Assembly: GCA_022653075.1 (NCBI GenBank)
Contig: JALCSB010000015.1
Coordinates: forward strand, 1 to 43,680
Direction of reading: 5' to 3'
DNA length: 43,680 bases
Origin: Intestinimonas sp.
GTDB lineage: Bacteria > Bacillota > Clostridia > Oscillospirales > Oscillospiraceae
The position numbers and the translations under genes are program-made. The notes under the pieces are model-generated. The model worked only from the letters and a program-made list of their open reading frames with translations. It had not been told where the DNA came from and did no database searches. This document shows, piece by piece, positions 36,508 through 43,680 of the stretch; positions within the stretch are counted from its first letter, which is position 1, and every line of letters begins with the position of its first letter.

Positions 36508-37209
36508 TCATCCGCCCAAATACGCTTTTTTCACGGACTCATCCGCCAGCAGATCGGCGGCGGCGGCGGCGGTAACAATATTGCCTGTCTCCAGCACATA
36601 CCCCCGGTCCGCCACCGAAAGGGCCATCTGGGCGTTCTGCTCCACCAGAAGAATCGTAGTCCCCGCCTTATTGAGGGCCTTGATAATGTCGAAGATCTGC
36701 TCCACCAGAAGGGGGGCCAGGCCCATGGACGGCTCATCCAGCATCAACAGCTTGGGCCGGGACATGAGCGCGCGCCCCATGGCCAGCATCTGCTGCTCAC
36801 CGCCGGACAGCGTACCGGCCACCTGACGGCGGCGCTCCTTCAGGCGGGGAAACTGCTCGTAGACTCGTTCCAAGCCGGGTTCAATCTCGCTGTTGGGGCG
36901 GGTATAGGCACCCATCTCCAAATTCTCCTCTACCGTCATCTGTAAAAAGATGTGGCGGCCTTCCGGTACATGGGCCAGACCGTGAGCCACCACCTTGTGG
37001 GGTGCCACGCCCACGATATTCTTGTCCATGAACTCAATGGAGCCGGTTTTGGGGTGCAGCAGACCGGAAACGGTTTTCAGGATTGTGGACTTACCTGCCC
37101 CATTTGCACCAATGAGGGTGACGATCTCGCCATCATTTACCGCAAAAGAGACGCCTTTAATGGCGTGAATGCTGCCGTAATAGACGTTGATATCCTCAAC
37201 TTTCAGCAT
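36508..37209 (-). CDS. livF: Branched-chain amino-acid ABC transporter ATPase (LivF)
   Basis: 233 aa with Walker A GANGAGKST, signature LSGGEQQML and Walker B LLMLDEPSMGLAP. The LivF-type end (DESVKKAYLGG) is present. Drives import together with LivG, on the cytoplasmic side of the LivHM channel. Seven bases after livG; last gene of the operon. Confidence 0.94.
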   Translation of the reverse strand: MLKVEDINVYYGSIHAIKGVSFAVNDGEIVTLIGANGAGKSTILKTVSGLLHPKTGSIEFMDKNIVGVAPHKVVAHGLAHVPEGRHIFLQMTVEENLEMGAYTRPNSEIEPGLERVYEQFPRLKERRRQVAGTLSGGEQQMLAMGRALMSRPKLLMLDEPSMGLAPLLVEQIFDIIKALNKAGTTILLVEQNAQMALSVADRGYVLETGNIVTAAAAADLLADESVKKAYLGG

Positions 37210-37215
37210 AATAGC

Positions 37216-38055
37216 TCAGCCCTCCTTTTTGGCGCCCAGGTAAGCTTCGATAACCACTGGGTCGTTCTTGATTTCGTCCGGAGTGCCTTTGGCGATGATT
37301 TTACCGTAGTTCAGCACACAGATTCCCTCGCAGATACCCATAACCAGGCTCATGTCGTGCTCGATGAGCATAACAGCGATCTGGAAGGTGTCCCGGATTT
37401 TGCGGATATTCTCCATCAGCTCTCCGGTCTCGGAGGGGTTCATGCCGGCGGCAGGTTCATCCAACAGCAGCAGCGAGGGATTGGTCCCCAGAGCGCGGAC
37501 AATCTCCAGACGGCGCTGGGCGCCATAGGGCAGGGAGCCAGCTTCATGGCCGGCAAGATCCTGCATATCGAAGATAGACAGCAGCTCCAGCGCACGCTCC
37601 CGGGCAATTTTCTCATTCTTCCAGTAGCCGGGCAGGCGGAGCGTGGAGGTCAGCATGTGATAAGAAATGGAGTTATGCATGCCGATCAGCACGTTCTCCA
37701 TAACGGAAAGAGTTTTAAACAGTCGAATATTCTGAAAAGTCCGGGCGATACCGGCCCTGTTCACCTGAACCGTGTTCATGCCGGCGGTGTCTTTTCCGTC
37801 CAACAGGATGGTACCCCGGGTAGGCTGGTAAACCTTAGTGAGCAGATTGAATACCGTGGTCTTGCCCGCGCCGTTGGGCCCGATGAGACCGGCAATCTCG
37901 GTGCGGCCGATGGCCATATTGAACTCATCCACGGCGGTCAGGCCACCAAAGTCGATGCCCAGATGCTGGGCCTCCAGGATGGGCGTCTTGTCAACATCCC
38001 GTTCGGGAATAATATTATTGCTGGGAACAGGAACCAGCTTCGTTTTGGCCGTCAT
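37216..38055 (-). CDS. livG: Branched-chain amino-acid ABC transporter ATPase (LivG)
   Basis: 279 aa, Walker A GPNGAGKTT, the LivG region RAGIARTFQNIRLFKTLSVMENVLIG, Walker B LLLLDEPAAGMNP. The signature-like segment is SLPYGAQRRLEIVRAL. Its ATG overlaps the livM stop (ATGA). The N-terminal extension of about 25 residues before the core (LVPVPSNNIIPERDVDK) is unusual but in frame with a ribosome site. Confidence 0.94.
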   Translation of the reverse strand: MTAKTKLVPVPSNNIIPERDVDKTPILEAQHLGIDFGGLTAVDEFNMAIGRTEIAGLIGPNGAGKTTVFNLLTKVYQPTRGTILLDGKDTAGMNTVQVNRAGIARTFQNIRLFKTLSVMENVLIGMHNSISYHMLTSTLRLPGYWKNEKIARERALELLSIFDMQDLAGHEAGSLPYGAQRRLEIVRALGTNPSLLLLDEPAAGMNPSETGELMENIRKIRDTFQIAVMLIEHDMSLVMGICEGICVLNYGKIIAKGTPDEIKNDPVVIEAYLGAKKEG

Positions 38056-39086
38056 TCCGAAACCTCCTTCTTCCCGCCCTTGCCGAGGTTTATGAACTTT
38101 TCCAGAACGCGGGAGAGTGAGAAATCATAGGTGCCCATCAGCCCGATGGGCCGGAAGATCATCATGAGGACCAGCAGCAGGGAATAGAGCACCATCCGGT
38201 AATCCGAAAATTGGCGCAGCAACTCCGGTAATATGGTCAGCACGGTGCCGGATACAACAGAGCCCAGCATGGAACCCATGCCACCCAATACCACCATAAC
38301 CAGAATCTCAATGGACTTCATAAATCCGAACGTCGAGGGGTACAGGGAACCCAGATAGCCCGCATAGAGGCCACCGGCCACACCAGCAAAAAAGGCGGAG
38401 ACGGTAAAGGCCATTACCTTATAATATGTTGTCTTGATGCCGCAGGATTCAGCGGCAATCTCATTCTCCCGGATAGCCAGAATGGCACGGCCATGCCGGG
38501 ACTTCATAATGACGTGAATAACAGCGCAGGTAAGGGCCACGCACAGGAACACGTTCAGAAAATTCGTGATCTTGGGGATCCGTTTCAGGCCAGCGGCACC
38601 ATAGGTGAACTCAAAGCCCAGCGTACTGTCGATATTGGTGATGGCCACGCGGATAATTTCGCCAAAGCCCAGGGTGATGATGGCCAGGTAGTCGCCTTTA
38701 AGCCGCAGTGCGGGCACGCCGATAATGATACCGAAAACGCCTGCCATAATACCGGCCAGCAGCAGGGCCACGGCCACCAGCAGCACGTAATGCACGCCGG
38801 AGGCGTGCGCGGCATTCACCGCCTTAAGAAAAATGCCGGCGGTATAGGCACCTACGGCCATAAAGCCGGCATGGCCCAGCGGAAGCTGGCCCAGGTAGCC
38901 GGTAGCTACATTCAGGGATACGGTTAGGATGATGTTGATGCCCACCAGCATTAAAATCTTGGTATAATAGCCGGAGACGACGCCATTTTGCACCATGGCG
39001 CTGCCACTCAAAATAAATACGGCAATCAATACAAGGTTAATCAGATAGCGGACCGGCATGGGAATGGCTTTCCAGTTTTCTTTCAT
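38052..39086 (-). CDS. livM: Branched-chain amino-acid ABC transporter permease (LivM)
   Basis: 344 aa, about nine to ten helices, with the LivM motifs GYLGQLPLGHAGFMAVGAYTAG and AIRENEIAAESCGI, and the EAA-like loop near GLYAGYLGSLYP. It forms the membrane channel with LivH. AAGGGGG lies upstream. Confidence 0.93.
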   Translation of the reverse strand: MKENWKAIPMPVRYLINLVLIAVFILSGSAMVQNGVVSGYYTKILMLVGINIILTVSLNVATGYLGQLPLGHAGFMAVGAYTAGIFLKAVNAAHASGVHYVLLVAVALLLAGIMAGVFGIIIGVPALRLKGDYLAIITLGFGEIIRVAITNIDSTLGFEFTYGAAGLKRIPKITNFLNVFLCVALTCAVIHVIMKSRHGRAILAIRENEIAAESCGIKTTYYKVMAFTVSAFFAGVAGGLYAGYLGSLYPSTFGFMKSIEILVMVVLGGMGSMLGSVVSGTVLTILPELLRQFSDYRMVLYSLLLVLMMIFRPIGLMGTYDFSLSRVLEKFINLGKGGKKEVSE

Positions 39087-39101
39087 CTTAAATCCGCCCC
39101 C

Positions 39102-39989
39102 TTAGACCTTTTCCTGTATTTCATGGCCCAGAATACCGGAAGGCTTCACCAGCAGAACCACGATCAGGATAGCAAATACTACGCCGTCCTTCCAGACGGA
39201 GAGGCCTACTGCGGAAACCAGCGCCTCGGCCAAGCCGATGGCAAAGCCGCCCACCATGGCGCCGGGCAGGGAACCGATGCCGCCCAGTACGGCGGCCACG
39301 AAAGCCTTTAGGCCCAGCATGGAACCCATCATGGGGGAAACCTGAGGATACGCGCACAGGTACAGGACCGACCCAATGCCGGCCAGCGCCGAACCCACAG
39401 CAAAGGTAAAGGAAATCGTCTTATTCAGTCCAATCCCCATCAGCTGAGCCGCGCTCATATCCTCAGACACCGCACGCATGGCCTTGCCCATCTTGGTCTT
39501 CTGCACCAGCATAGTCAGCCCCACCATAGTAATAATGGTGACAATAATCGTCAAAAGGGCGGGGAAACTCACCGTCATTTTGCTCAACTCCAAGTTTGGG
39601 CCACTGATAAAGGTGGGTACCTTCCTGGCACCAGCACCAAAAAGAAGCTGGAAGCCATACTCCAGCAGGAAGGAGATACCGATGGCGGTAATAAGCAGGG
39701 ACAGGCGCGGAGAAGTGCGCAGGGGCGCGTAAGCCACTTTTTCAATGACCACGCCCAGAATGGTGCTGGCCGCGATGGCCAGCAAAATGGAGATAAGCGG
39801 GTGAAGATTAAAATTCACTATACACATCCAGATCACATAAGCGCCCACCATAATGATATCGCCATGGGCAAAGTTCAGCAGCATGATGATGCCGTAGACC
39901 ATACTGTAGCCCAGTGCCACCAGCGCATAGATGGAGCCAAGCTGAAGTCCGTTGATGATCTGTCCGAAGATCGTGGAGAGCAGGGACAT
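39102..39989 (-). CDS. livH: Branched-chain amino-acid ABC transporter permease (LivH)
   Basis: 295 aa from ATG 39989 (GAGAGGA upstream); the open frame extends to 40184 without support. About eight helices, with the LivH pattern NGLQLGSIYALVALGYSMVYGIIMLLNFAHGD at the start and the loop RAVSEDMSAAQLMGI. Fifteen bases before livM. Confidence 0.93.
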   Translation of the reverse strand: MSLLSTIFGQIINGLQLGSIYALVALGYSMVYGIIMLLNFAHGDIIMVGAYVIWMCIVNFNLHPLISILLAIAASTILGVVIEKVAYAPLRTSPRLSLLITAIGISFLLEYGFQLLFGAGARKVPTFISGPNLELSKMTVSFPALLTIIVTIITMVGLTMLVQKTKMGKAMRAVSEDMSAAQLMGIGLNKTISFTFAVGSALAGIGSVLYLCAYPQVSPMMGSMLGLKAFVAAVLGGIGSLPGAMVGGFAIGLAEALVSAVGLSVWKDGVVFAILIVVLLVKPSGILGHEIQEKV

Positions 39990-40136
39990 GGCTCTTCGTC
40001 CTCTCTTTCTGTAAAATTCACGGGACCGGTTCTCGGGTAGGCCGGATTCAGGAAGCGGCCGCAATGTATCACAGCCCTGCTGCCACAGGGCAGCCATACA
40101 CGACGGCTGCGGGTAGGGATAAAATGCAACAAAACC

Positions 40137-40168
40137 ATGCGGGGGGAAGAAGGGCCTTCCCCCCGCAT
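40137..40168 (-). terminator. Hairpin between livJ and livH (partial terminator/processing site)
   Basis: Perfect 13-bp arms ATGCGGGGGGAAG / CTTCCCCCCGCAT with a six-base loop, followed on the - strand by GGTTTTGTTGCATTTT. Such a hairpin after a binding-protein gene usually lowers transcription of the downstream membrane genes, so that much more binding protein is made. Confidence 0.7.
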
Positions 40169-40207
40169 AGTTCCTGTTAAACAAGAATCCGTCTTGACAC
40201 CGGGCGC

Positions 40208-41440
40208 TTAGTACAGCTCGGTGAAGACTTCCTTACCGCCCTCAAGCTTGATCATAGCAGCAGACTTGATGGGGTTGTTGTCCTTATCAAACTCATACGT
40301 GCCGGTGATACCCTCCAGGCCCTTAGTAGCCTTCATGGCGTCGATCACAGCCTGTTTATATTCGTCGGTACCGGTCTCGAGGCCAGCCTTCTCCGCCTGG
40401 TCCAGAGCGTTGACCATGATCATGGCAGCGTCATAGCCGAGAGGTGCGAACATATTGGGTACATCCTCATTGTAGGCGGCCTTATAATCGGACTCGAATT
40501 TCTTTACGGTGTCGCTAGACCCGGGTGCATAGCCGGAGCAGTAAACGGAACCTTCCAGGTCTTCTGCGGAAGCGTACTGAGCAATGCTGCCCCAGCCGTC
40601 GCCGCCGAGGAAGACGCCGGTCGCGCCGACCTGACGGGCCTGCGTCACAATCAGGCCGGAGTCCTGATAGTAATTGGGGCAGAAGATAACGTCGGGGCTA
40701 GCAGCCGCGATGCTGGTCAGCTGCGCCTTGAAGTCCACATCGCCCTGGGCATAACCCTCCGTGCTGGTCACATTAATGCCCAGTTCCTGGCACTTGGCCA
40801 CAAAAGCGTCCTTCAGACCCTCGGAGTAATCAGAACCGGTCTGATAAATGACGGCAGCCGTCTTGGCGTTTAGTTTGTTGGCGGCATAGTCGGCCATTTT
40901 CTCACCCTGGAACGGGTCAATGAAGCAAGAGCGGAACACGTTCGTGCGGATCTCGCTGTCCTCCTTATCCGGGTCCAGAATGGTAACGCCGGCAGCGGTA
41001 GCGGAGGCGGTGATCTGCGGCATGTTATCATCATAGGTCTCATCGGCCACGGCGATGGTGGGCTTAGTCAGCACGGAGCCGATAAGCGCGGTGATTCCCT
41101 CATCCACCATACGGTTGTAAGCAGTGACAGCCTCGGTGGCATCGCCCTTGTCATCATAGGAGATAACCTTGATCTGCTTGCCATTGACGCCGCCGTCCGC
41201 ATTGACCTGGTCAATATACAACATAGCGCCATTCTTCACGGCGTTGCCGTAAACGGCGTCGTTGCCCGAAGTATTGGCCAGCAGGCCAATTACAATCTCA
41301 CCGCCGTCGGACTTGGAACCGTCAGCTGAAGCGGAAGGCGAAGGTGTTGTGCTGCCGGAACTGCTGGAGCCACAACCGGCGAGCAGAGAGAAGCTCATAG
41401 CCGAAGCCATTACAAAAGACAAGACACGAAACTTCTTCAT
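40208..41440 (-). CDS. livJ: Branched-chain amino-acid ABC transporter substrate-binding lipoprotein
   Basis: 410 aa from ATG 41440. An earlier ATG four bases up is followed by a stop after one codon, and the GGAGG spacing fits 41440. Lipoprotein signal peptide with lipobox LLAGC (Cys near residue 22), then a Ser/Thr-rich linker and a type I periplasmic-binding fold (VIGLLANTSGNDAVYGNAVKNGAMLYIDQVNADGGVNG; TGSDYSEGLKDAF). Binds leucine, isoleucine, valine or related molecules outside the membrane; exact ligand unknown. Confidence 0.93.
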   Translation of the reverse strand: MKKFRVLSFVMASAMSFSLLAGCGSSSSGSTTPSPSASADGSKSDGGEIVIGLLANTSGNDAVYGNAVKNGAMLYIDQVNADGGVNGKQIKVISYDDKGDATEAVTAYNRMVDEGITALIGSVLTKPTIAVADETYDDNMPQITASATAAGVTILDPDKEDSEIRTNVFRSCFIDPFQGEKMADYAANKLNAKTAAVIYQTGSDYSEGLKDAFVAKCQELGINVTSTEGYAQGDVDFKAQLTSIAAASPDVIFCPNYYQDSGLIVTQARQVGATGVFLGGDGWGSIAQYASAEDLEGSVYCSGYAPGSSDTVKKFESDYKAAYNEDVPNMFAPLGYDAAMIMVNALDQAEKAGLETGTDEYKQAVIDAMKATKGLEGITGTYEFDKDNNPIKSAAMIKLEGGKEVFTELY

Positions 41441-41465
41441 TTCATTTTTCCTCCTTATTAAGGTT

Positions 41466-41503
41466 GTTGACAATTATATTCTTCTCCCCCCCTGATTGTC
41501 AAC
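41466..41503 (-). promoter_or_regulatory. livJ: liv promoter inside a perfect 9-bp dyad
   Basis: On the - strand TTGACA (41502-41497) and TATAAT (41478-41473), 18-base spacer. GTTGACAAT (41466-41474) and ATTGTCAAC (41495-41503) are exact reverse complements covering the -10 and -35 edges, which suggests an operator. The sequence between them contains a run of seven C. Confidence 0.75.
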
Positions 41504-41557
41504 GGTCAAGGTGGAAAATCCCATGTTTTTTTATGGCGCCGTTTCCGCCCTGCGGGG

Positions 41558-42295
41558 TTACGCCGGAAAGCCGCCGTCCACGCCCAGCACCTGCCCGGTA
41601 ATAAAGTCAGCAGCCGGAGAGGCCAGAAACAGCAGCGCGCGGGCCACGTCCTCCGGCTGCCCGATGCGTCCCAACGGGGTGGCCTCGGCCAGACTTTTCA
41701 GGTCCTCCGTCGTCAGATTCCCGTTCATTTCCGTGTCAATAACCCCCGGGGCCACACAATTTACGGTAATTCCGGAGGGGCCAAGCTCTCTGGCCAGCGC
41801 TTTTGTCAGCCCAATAACGCCTGCCTTGGCGGCCGAATAGGCCGCCTCACAGGAGGCCCCCTGCACACCCCAGACCGAGGATACGGTCAAAATCTTTCCC
41901 CGTTTCCGGCTCACCATGTGGCGGTATGCCGCACGGCAGCAGTAAAACACGCCGTCCAGGTCGGTGCCGGTTACGGCGCGCCAGTCCGCATCGGACATGT
42001 CACACAGCAGCGCCTGCCGGGCCACCCCCGCATTACAGATTAAAATATCAAGCTGGCCAAAAGCATCTAACACATTGTCGAACATCCGGCCCACCTGCAC
42101 GGGGTCCGACACATCGGCCCGGACCGTAAGGACCTCCGTGCCAGTCCCGGCAAGTTCCCGGGCCAGTGCCCGGGCCGTCTGCTCCGACCGGTAATACTGG
42201 ATGGCCACCGCATAGCCCGACAGGGCAAACGCCCGGGCTGCGGCCGCACCGATGCCCCGGCTGGAACCGGTCACCAAAACCGTTTTTCTCTCCAA
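41558..42295 (-). CDS. SDR-family oxidoreductase (FabG-like)
   Basis: 245 aa from TTG 42295 with AAAGGAG ten bases upstream. Rossmann motif TGSSRGIG, ICNAG, catalytic Ser (LTVSSVWG), Tyr and Lys (YSAAKAG), and the ending GQVLGVDGGFPA. It reduces 3-oxoacyl-ACP or another ketone with NAD(P)H. It is not near fatty-acid synthesis genes but follows a hydrolase by 28 bases; its actual substrate is uncertain. Confidence 0.88.
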   Translation of the reverse strand: MERKTVLVTGSSRGIGAAAARAFALSGYAVAIQYYRSEQTARALARELAGTGTEVLTVRADVSDPVQVGRMFDNVLDAFGQLDILICNAGVARQALLCDMSDADWRAVTGTDLDGVFYCCRAAYRHMVSRKRGKILTVSSVWGVQGASCEAAYSAAKAGVIGLTKALARELGPSGITVNCVAPGVIDTEMNGNLTTEDLKSLAEATPLGRIGQPEDVARALLFLASPAADFITGQVLGVDGGFPA

Positions 42296-42323
42296 ATCCT
42301 GTTTGCTCCTTTCCCGCGCCCGG

Positions 42324-43004
42324 TCACAGGGCACGCAGCCATTCCAGACATTGGGCAAACCAGCCTGCCACATGGGGGTCCTGCTGGTCCGGCCGACCCA
42401 GAGTCTGCCCGTCAGCCAGTGCCATAGCATGGGGGCCGTGGGGATAAAGGTGAAGCTCAAAAGGTATGCCCGCCCGGCGCAGGGCCTGCGCGTAGAGCAG
42501 GGTATTTTCCGCCGGTACGGTGCCATCGGTTAAGGTAGCCCACAGAAACGTGGGTGGGTTCTCCGGTGTCACGCTCCGCTCCAGCGACAGCTCCGGCGGG
42601 ATAACCGCGCCGCCCAACAGATTCCGGAAGCTGGTCCGGTGCCCAAATGGGCCCGACGAGATCACCGGATAGGCCAGGATGGCAGCGTCCGGCCGCACCC
42701 GCGCCGACTCCAGCCCATTCTCTTCCAGAACCGGATGCCCCCAGAGATTGGCCAGACATCCCGCCAGATGTCCTCCCGCGGAAAATCCGCACACCGCTAC
42801 CCGGCGACAGCCTTCCGCCCGCAGATTTTCCACCGCCCGCGCCGACTCCAGAAAAGCGGCGGGCCATCGGCTGGGTGCTACACTGTAATGAAGAGTCCGA
42901 GCGGAAAACCCCGCTCGGCGGAAAGCCTGCTCCACCGGTTCTCCTTCCCGGCGGGAGGTCTCCCGGTAAGCCCCGCCCGGCAGAACCAGAACGCCCCACT
43001 CCAC
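42324..43004 (-). CDS. Alpha/beta hydrolase (acetyl-esterase-like)
   Basis: 226 aa from GTG 43004 with GAGGAGG nine bases upstream. Lipase/esterase features: oxyanion segment VLVLPGGAYRETS, nucleophile VCGFSAGGHLAGCL, Asp in TDGTVPAENTLLYAQAL, His in YPHGPHAMAL. BD-FAE/Aes-type esterases deacetylate sugars or small esters; no secretion signal is seen. First gene of a two-gene unit with the SDR. Confidence 0.85.
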   Translation of the reverse strand: MEWGVLVLPGGAYRETSRREGEPVEQAFRRAGFSARTLHYSVAPSRWPAAFLESARAVENLRAEGCRRVAVCGFSAGGHLAGCLANLWGHPVLEENGLESARVRPDAAILAYPVISSGPFGHRTSFRNLLGGAVIPPELSLERSVTPENPPTFLWATLTDGTVPAENTLLYAQALRRAGIPFELHLYPHGPHAMALADGQTLGRPDQQDPHVAGWFAQCLEWLRAL

Positions 43005-43044
43005 CGACGTTCGCCTCCTCTCCCGTTTATACCAAGTAAAAATA

Positions 43045-43073
43045 AGTATAACAGCAAAAAAAGTGGTTGACAA
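43045..43073 (-). promoter_or_regulatory. Promoter of the hydrolase-SDR unit
   Basis: TTGTCA (43073-43068) and TATACT (43050-43045) with a 17-base spacer on the - strand. Its -35 overlaps the tRNA promoter -35 on the other strand. Confidence 0.6.
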
Positions 43074-43095
43074 GTCCCCGATTTTACGTTAAAAT
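43067..43095 (+). promoter_or_regulatory. Promoter of tRNA-Val
   Basis: TTGACA (43067-43072) and TAAAAT (43090-43095) with a 17-base spacer, 30 bases upstream of the tRNA. Confidence 0.75.
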
Positions 43096-43125
43096 ACACG
43101 TTGTGTCTGTAGGTCACACCGAAAA

Positions 43126-43202
43126 GGACGATTAGCTCAGCTGGTATGAGCATCCGCTTGACGTGCGGGAGGTCACAGGTTCAAATCCTGTATCGTCTAC
43201 CA
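43126..43202 (+). tRNA. tRNA-Val (anticodon GAC)
   Basis: Cloverleaf of 77 bases including encoded CCA. Acceptor stem GGACGAT with ATCGTCT (first pair G-T), D stem GCTC/GAGC, anticodon stem TCCGC/GCGGG, loop TTGACGT with GAC at the anticodon, T stem ACAGG/CCTGT with TTCAAAT. Decodes GUC and GUU. Confidence 0.95.
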
Positions 43203-43262
43203 GGGTGGGTTTTGATTTTTTGTTTTTTGTTTGTTGTGTCATATCTCTAAATCAAAATTCAT

Positions 43263-43299
43263 GAAAAGCCATCGTTGCTGCTACCAACGATGGCTTTTC
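43263..43299 (+). terminator. Hairpin after tRNA-Val
   Basis: GAAAAGCCATCGTTG with CAACGATGGCTTTTC, seven-base loop; the arms begin with A and end with T, so it works on either strand. Preceded by a T-rich stretch (43209-43236). Confidence 0.75.
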
Positions 43300-43330
43300 G
43301 CTATCCTCAGGCGAATTGAATACGAAAGTA

Positions 43331-43360
43331 AGCGAAGAGATTTATCTCTTCGCTTTTTTT
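43331..43360 (+). terminator. Second intrinsic terminator before the last gene
   Basis: AGCGAAGAGA with TCTCTTCGCT, four-base loop, then TTTTTT. Only 13 bases before the ribosome site of the next gene, so transcription of that gene may be attenuated or begin downstream. Confidence 0.85.
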
Positions 43361-43388
43361 ACCCCAAAATGAGAAGGAGGTCGGTTTT

Positions 43389-43680
43389 ATGAAAAGGTTC
43401 AGTAACACGCAGGCCCGGGCCCTGATCAAACGGGAGCTCGGCATCAGCGCGGCGGCGCTGGAGAAGACGCCCGGCATGAACGGCAATCCTCACTATCCCT
43501 GGTACAGCATGGAATCCGGAAAGCTCTTCATTGAAATCTATACCAGCGAATACCTCGACGGGAAGATGATCGCGCTGCATCTCGGCTTCAACGATGGCTT
43601 AGGAGACGTTTCACGGTACTTCTACGCCGACACCCTGGAAGAGGCCCCGGAATACACGGAGGTCCGCCGCTGGGAGGACC
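43389..43680 (+). CDS. Unidentified protein, N-terminal part (cut by window edge)
   Basis: At least 97 residues, ATG 43389 with AAGGAGG eight bases upstream. Sequence begins MKRFSNTQARALIKRELGIS; it contains LFIEIYTSEYLDGKMIALHLGFNDGLGDVSRYFYADT. Mixed alpha/beta composition, no signal peptide or membrane helix. I recognise no family. The position downstream of a tRNA gene makes mobile-element cargo possible. Confidence 0.55.
   Translation, partial: MKRFSNTQARALIKRELGISAAALEKTPGMNGNPHYPWYSMESGKLFIEIYTSEYLDGKMIALHLGFNDGLGDVSRYFYADTLEEAPEYTEVRRWED

Overview
The window reads as a chromosomal segment of a Gram-positive, spore-forming, anaerobic clostridium (Oscillospiraceae/Eubacteriales-like; genus not determinable here). 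The signs are two T-box leaders, a yybP-ykoY leader, a yaaL-bofA sporulation pair, an SLH-domain exported protein, a bacterial V-type ATPase, strong AGGAGG ribosome sites and frequent TTG/GTG starts. Most of the window looks GC-rich; the first 2.8 kb is visibly AT-richer and begins with the tail of an IS3-family transposase.

Layout. 1-2.9 kb: IS3 transposase end, then a three-gene SPFH/zinc-ribbon membrane operon on the + strand, closed by a perfect 23-bp bidirectional terminator. 2.9-11.7 kb (- strand): complete nine-gene V-type ATPase operon (F-I-K-E-C-G-A-B-D in Enterococcus hirae ntp order). Its K subunit carries the E. hirae Na+-ligand residues. 12-15.2 kb (- strand): DUF4015 putative glycoside hydrolase, MarR regulator, SLH protein, bofA, yaaL. 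15.3-19.1 kb (+): TRIC-type channel, then a T-box leader controlling a LarA-family racemase and a Na+:solute symporter. 19.1-21 kb (-): secreted subtilisin-like protease. 21.1-30.5 kb (-): ten-gene Mrp/Mbh-type cation antiporter operon. It has mbhA-H order but carries four antiporter (NuoL/M/N-like) subunits and no hydrogenase or other redox subunit, behind a consensus promoter and a structured leader. 30.7-32.2 kb (-): a CaCA Na+/Ca2+-type exchanger under a yybP-ykoY (Mn2+) riboswitch, plus a small unknown protein. 32.3-35.5 kb (+): a second T-box controlling an LctP-family permease and a second LarA. 35.5-41.5 kb (-): a zinc-dependent phospholipase C-like protein and a complete branched-chain amino-acid ABC transporter operon (liv). 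41.5-43 kb (-): an SDR oxidoreductase and an alpha/beta hydrolase. 43.1 kb (+): tRNA-Val(GAC), two hairpin terminators and the start of an unidentified gene cut by the window edge.

How it fits together. Several genes move Na+ or other cations: a probable Na+-coupled V-ATPase, a multi-subunit Na+/H+ antiporter, a Na+ symporter and a cation exchanger. This suggests that Na+ is an important coupling ion. The most unusual element is a pair of T-box-controlled transporter plus LarA-type racemase units. T-boxes sense uncharged tRNA, so the cell seems to import and epimerise 2-hydroxy acids when an amino acid runs short, possibly as precursors for that amino acid. That last step is inference: neither the T-box specifiers nor the racemase substrates could be fixed from sequence alone.
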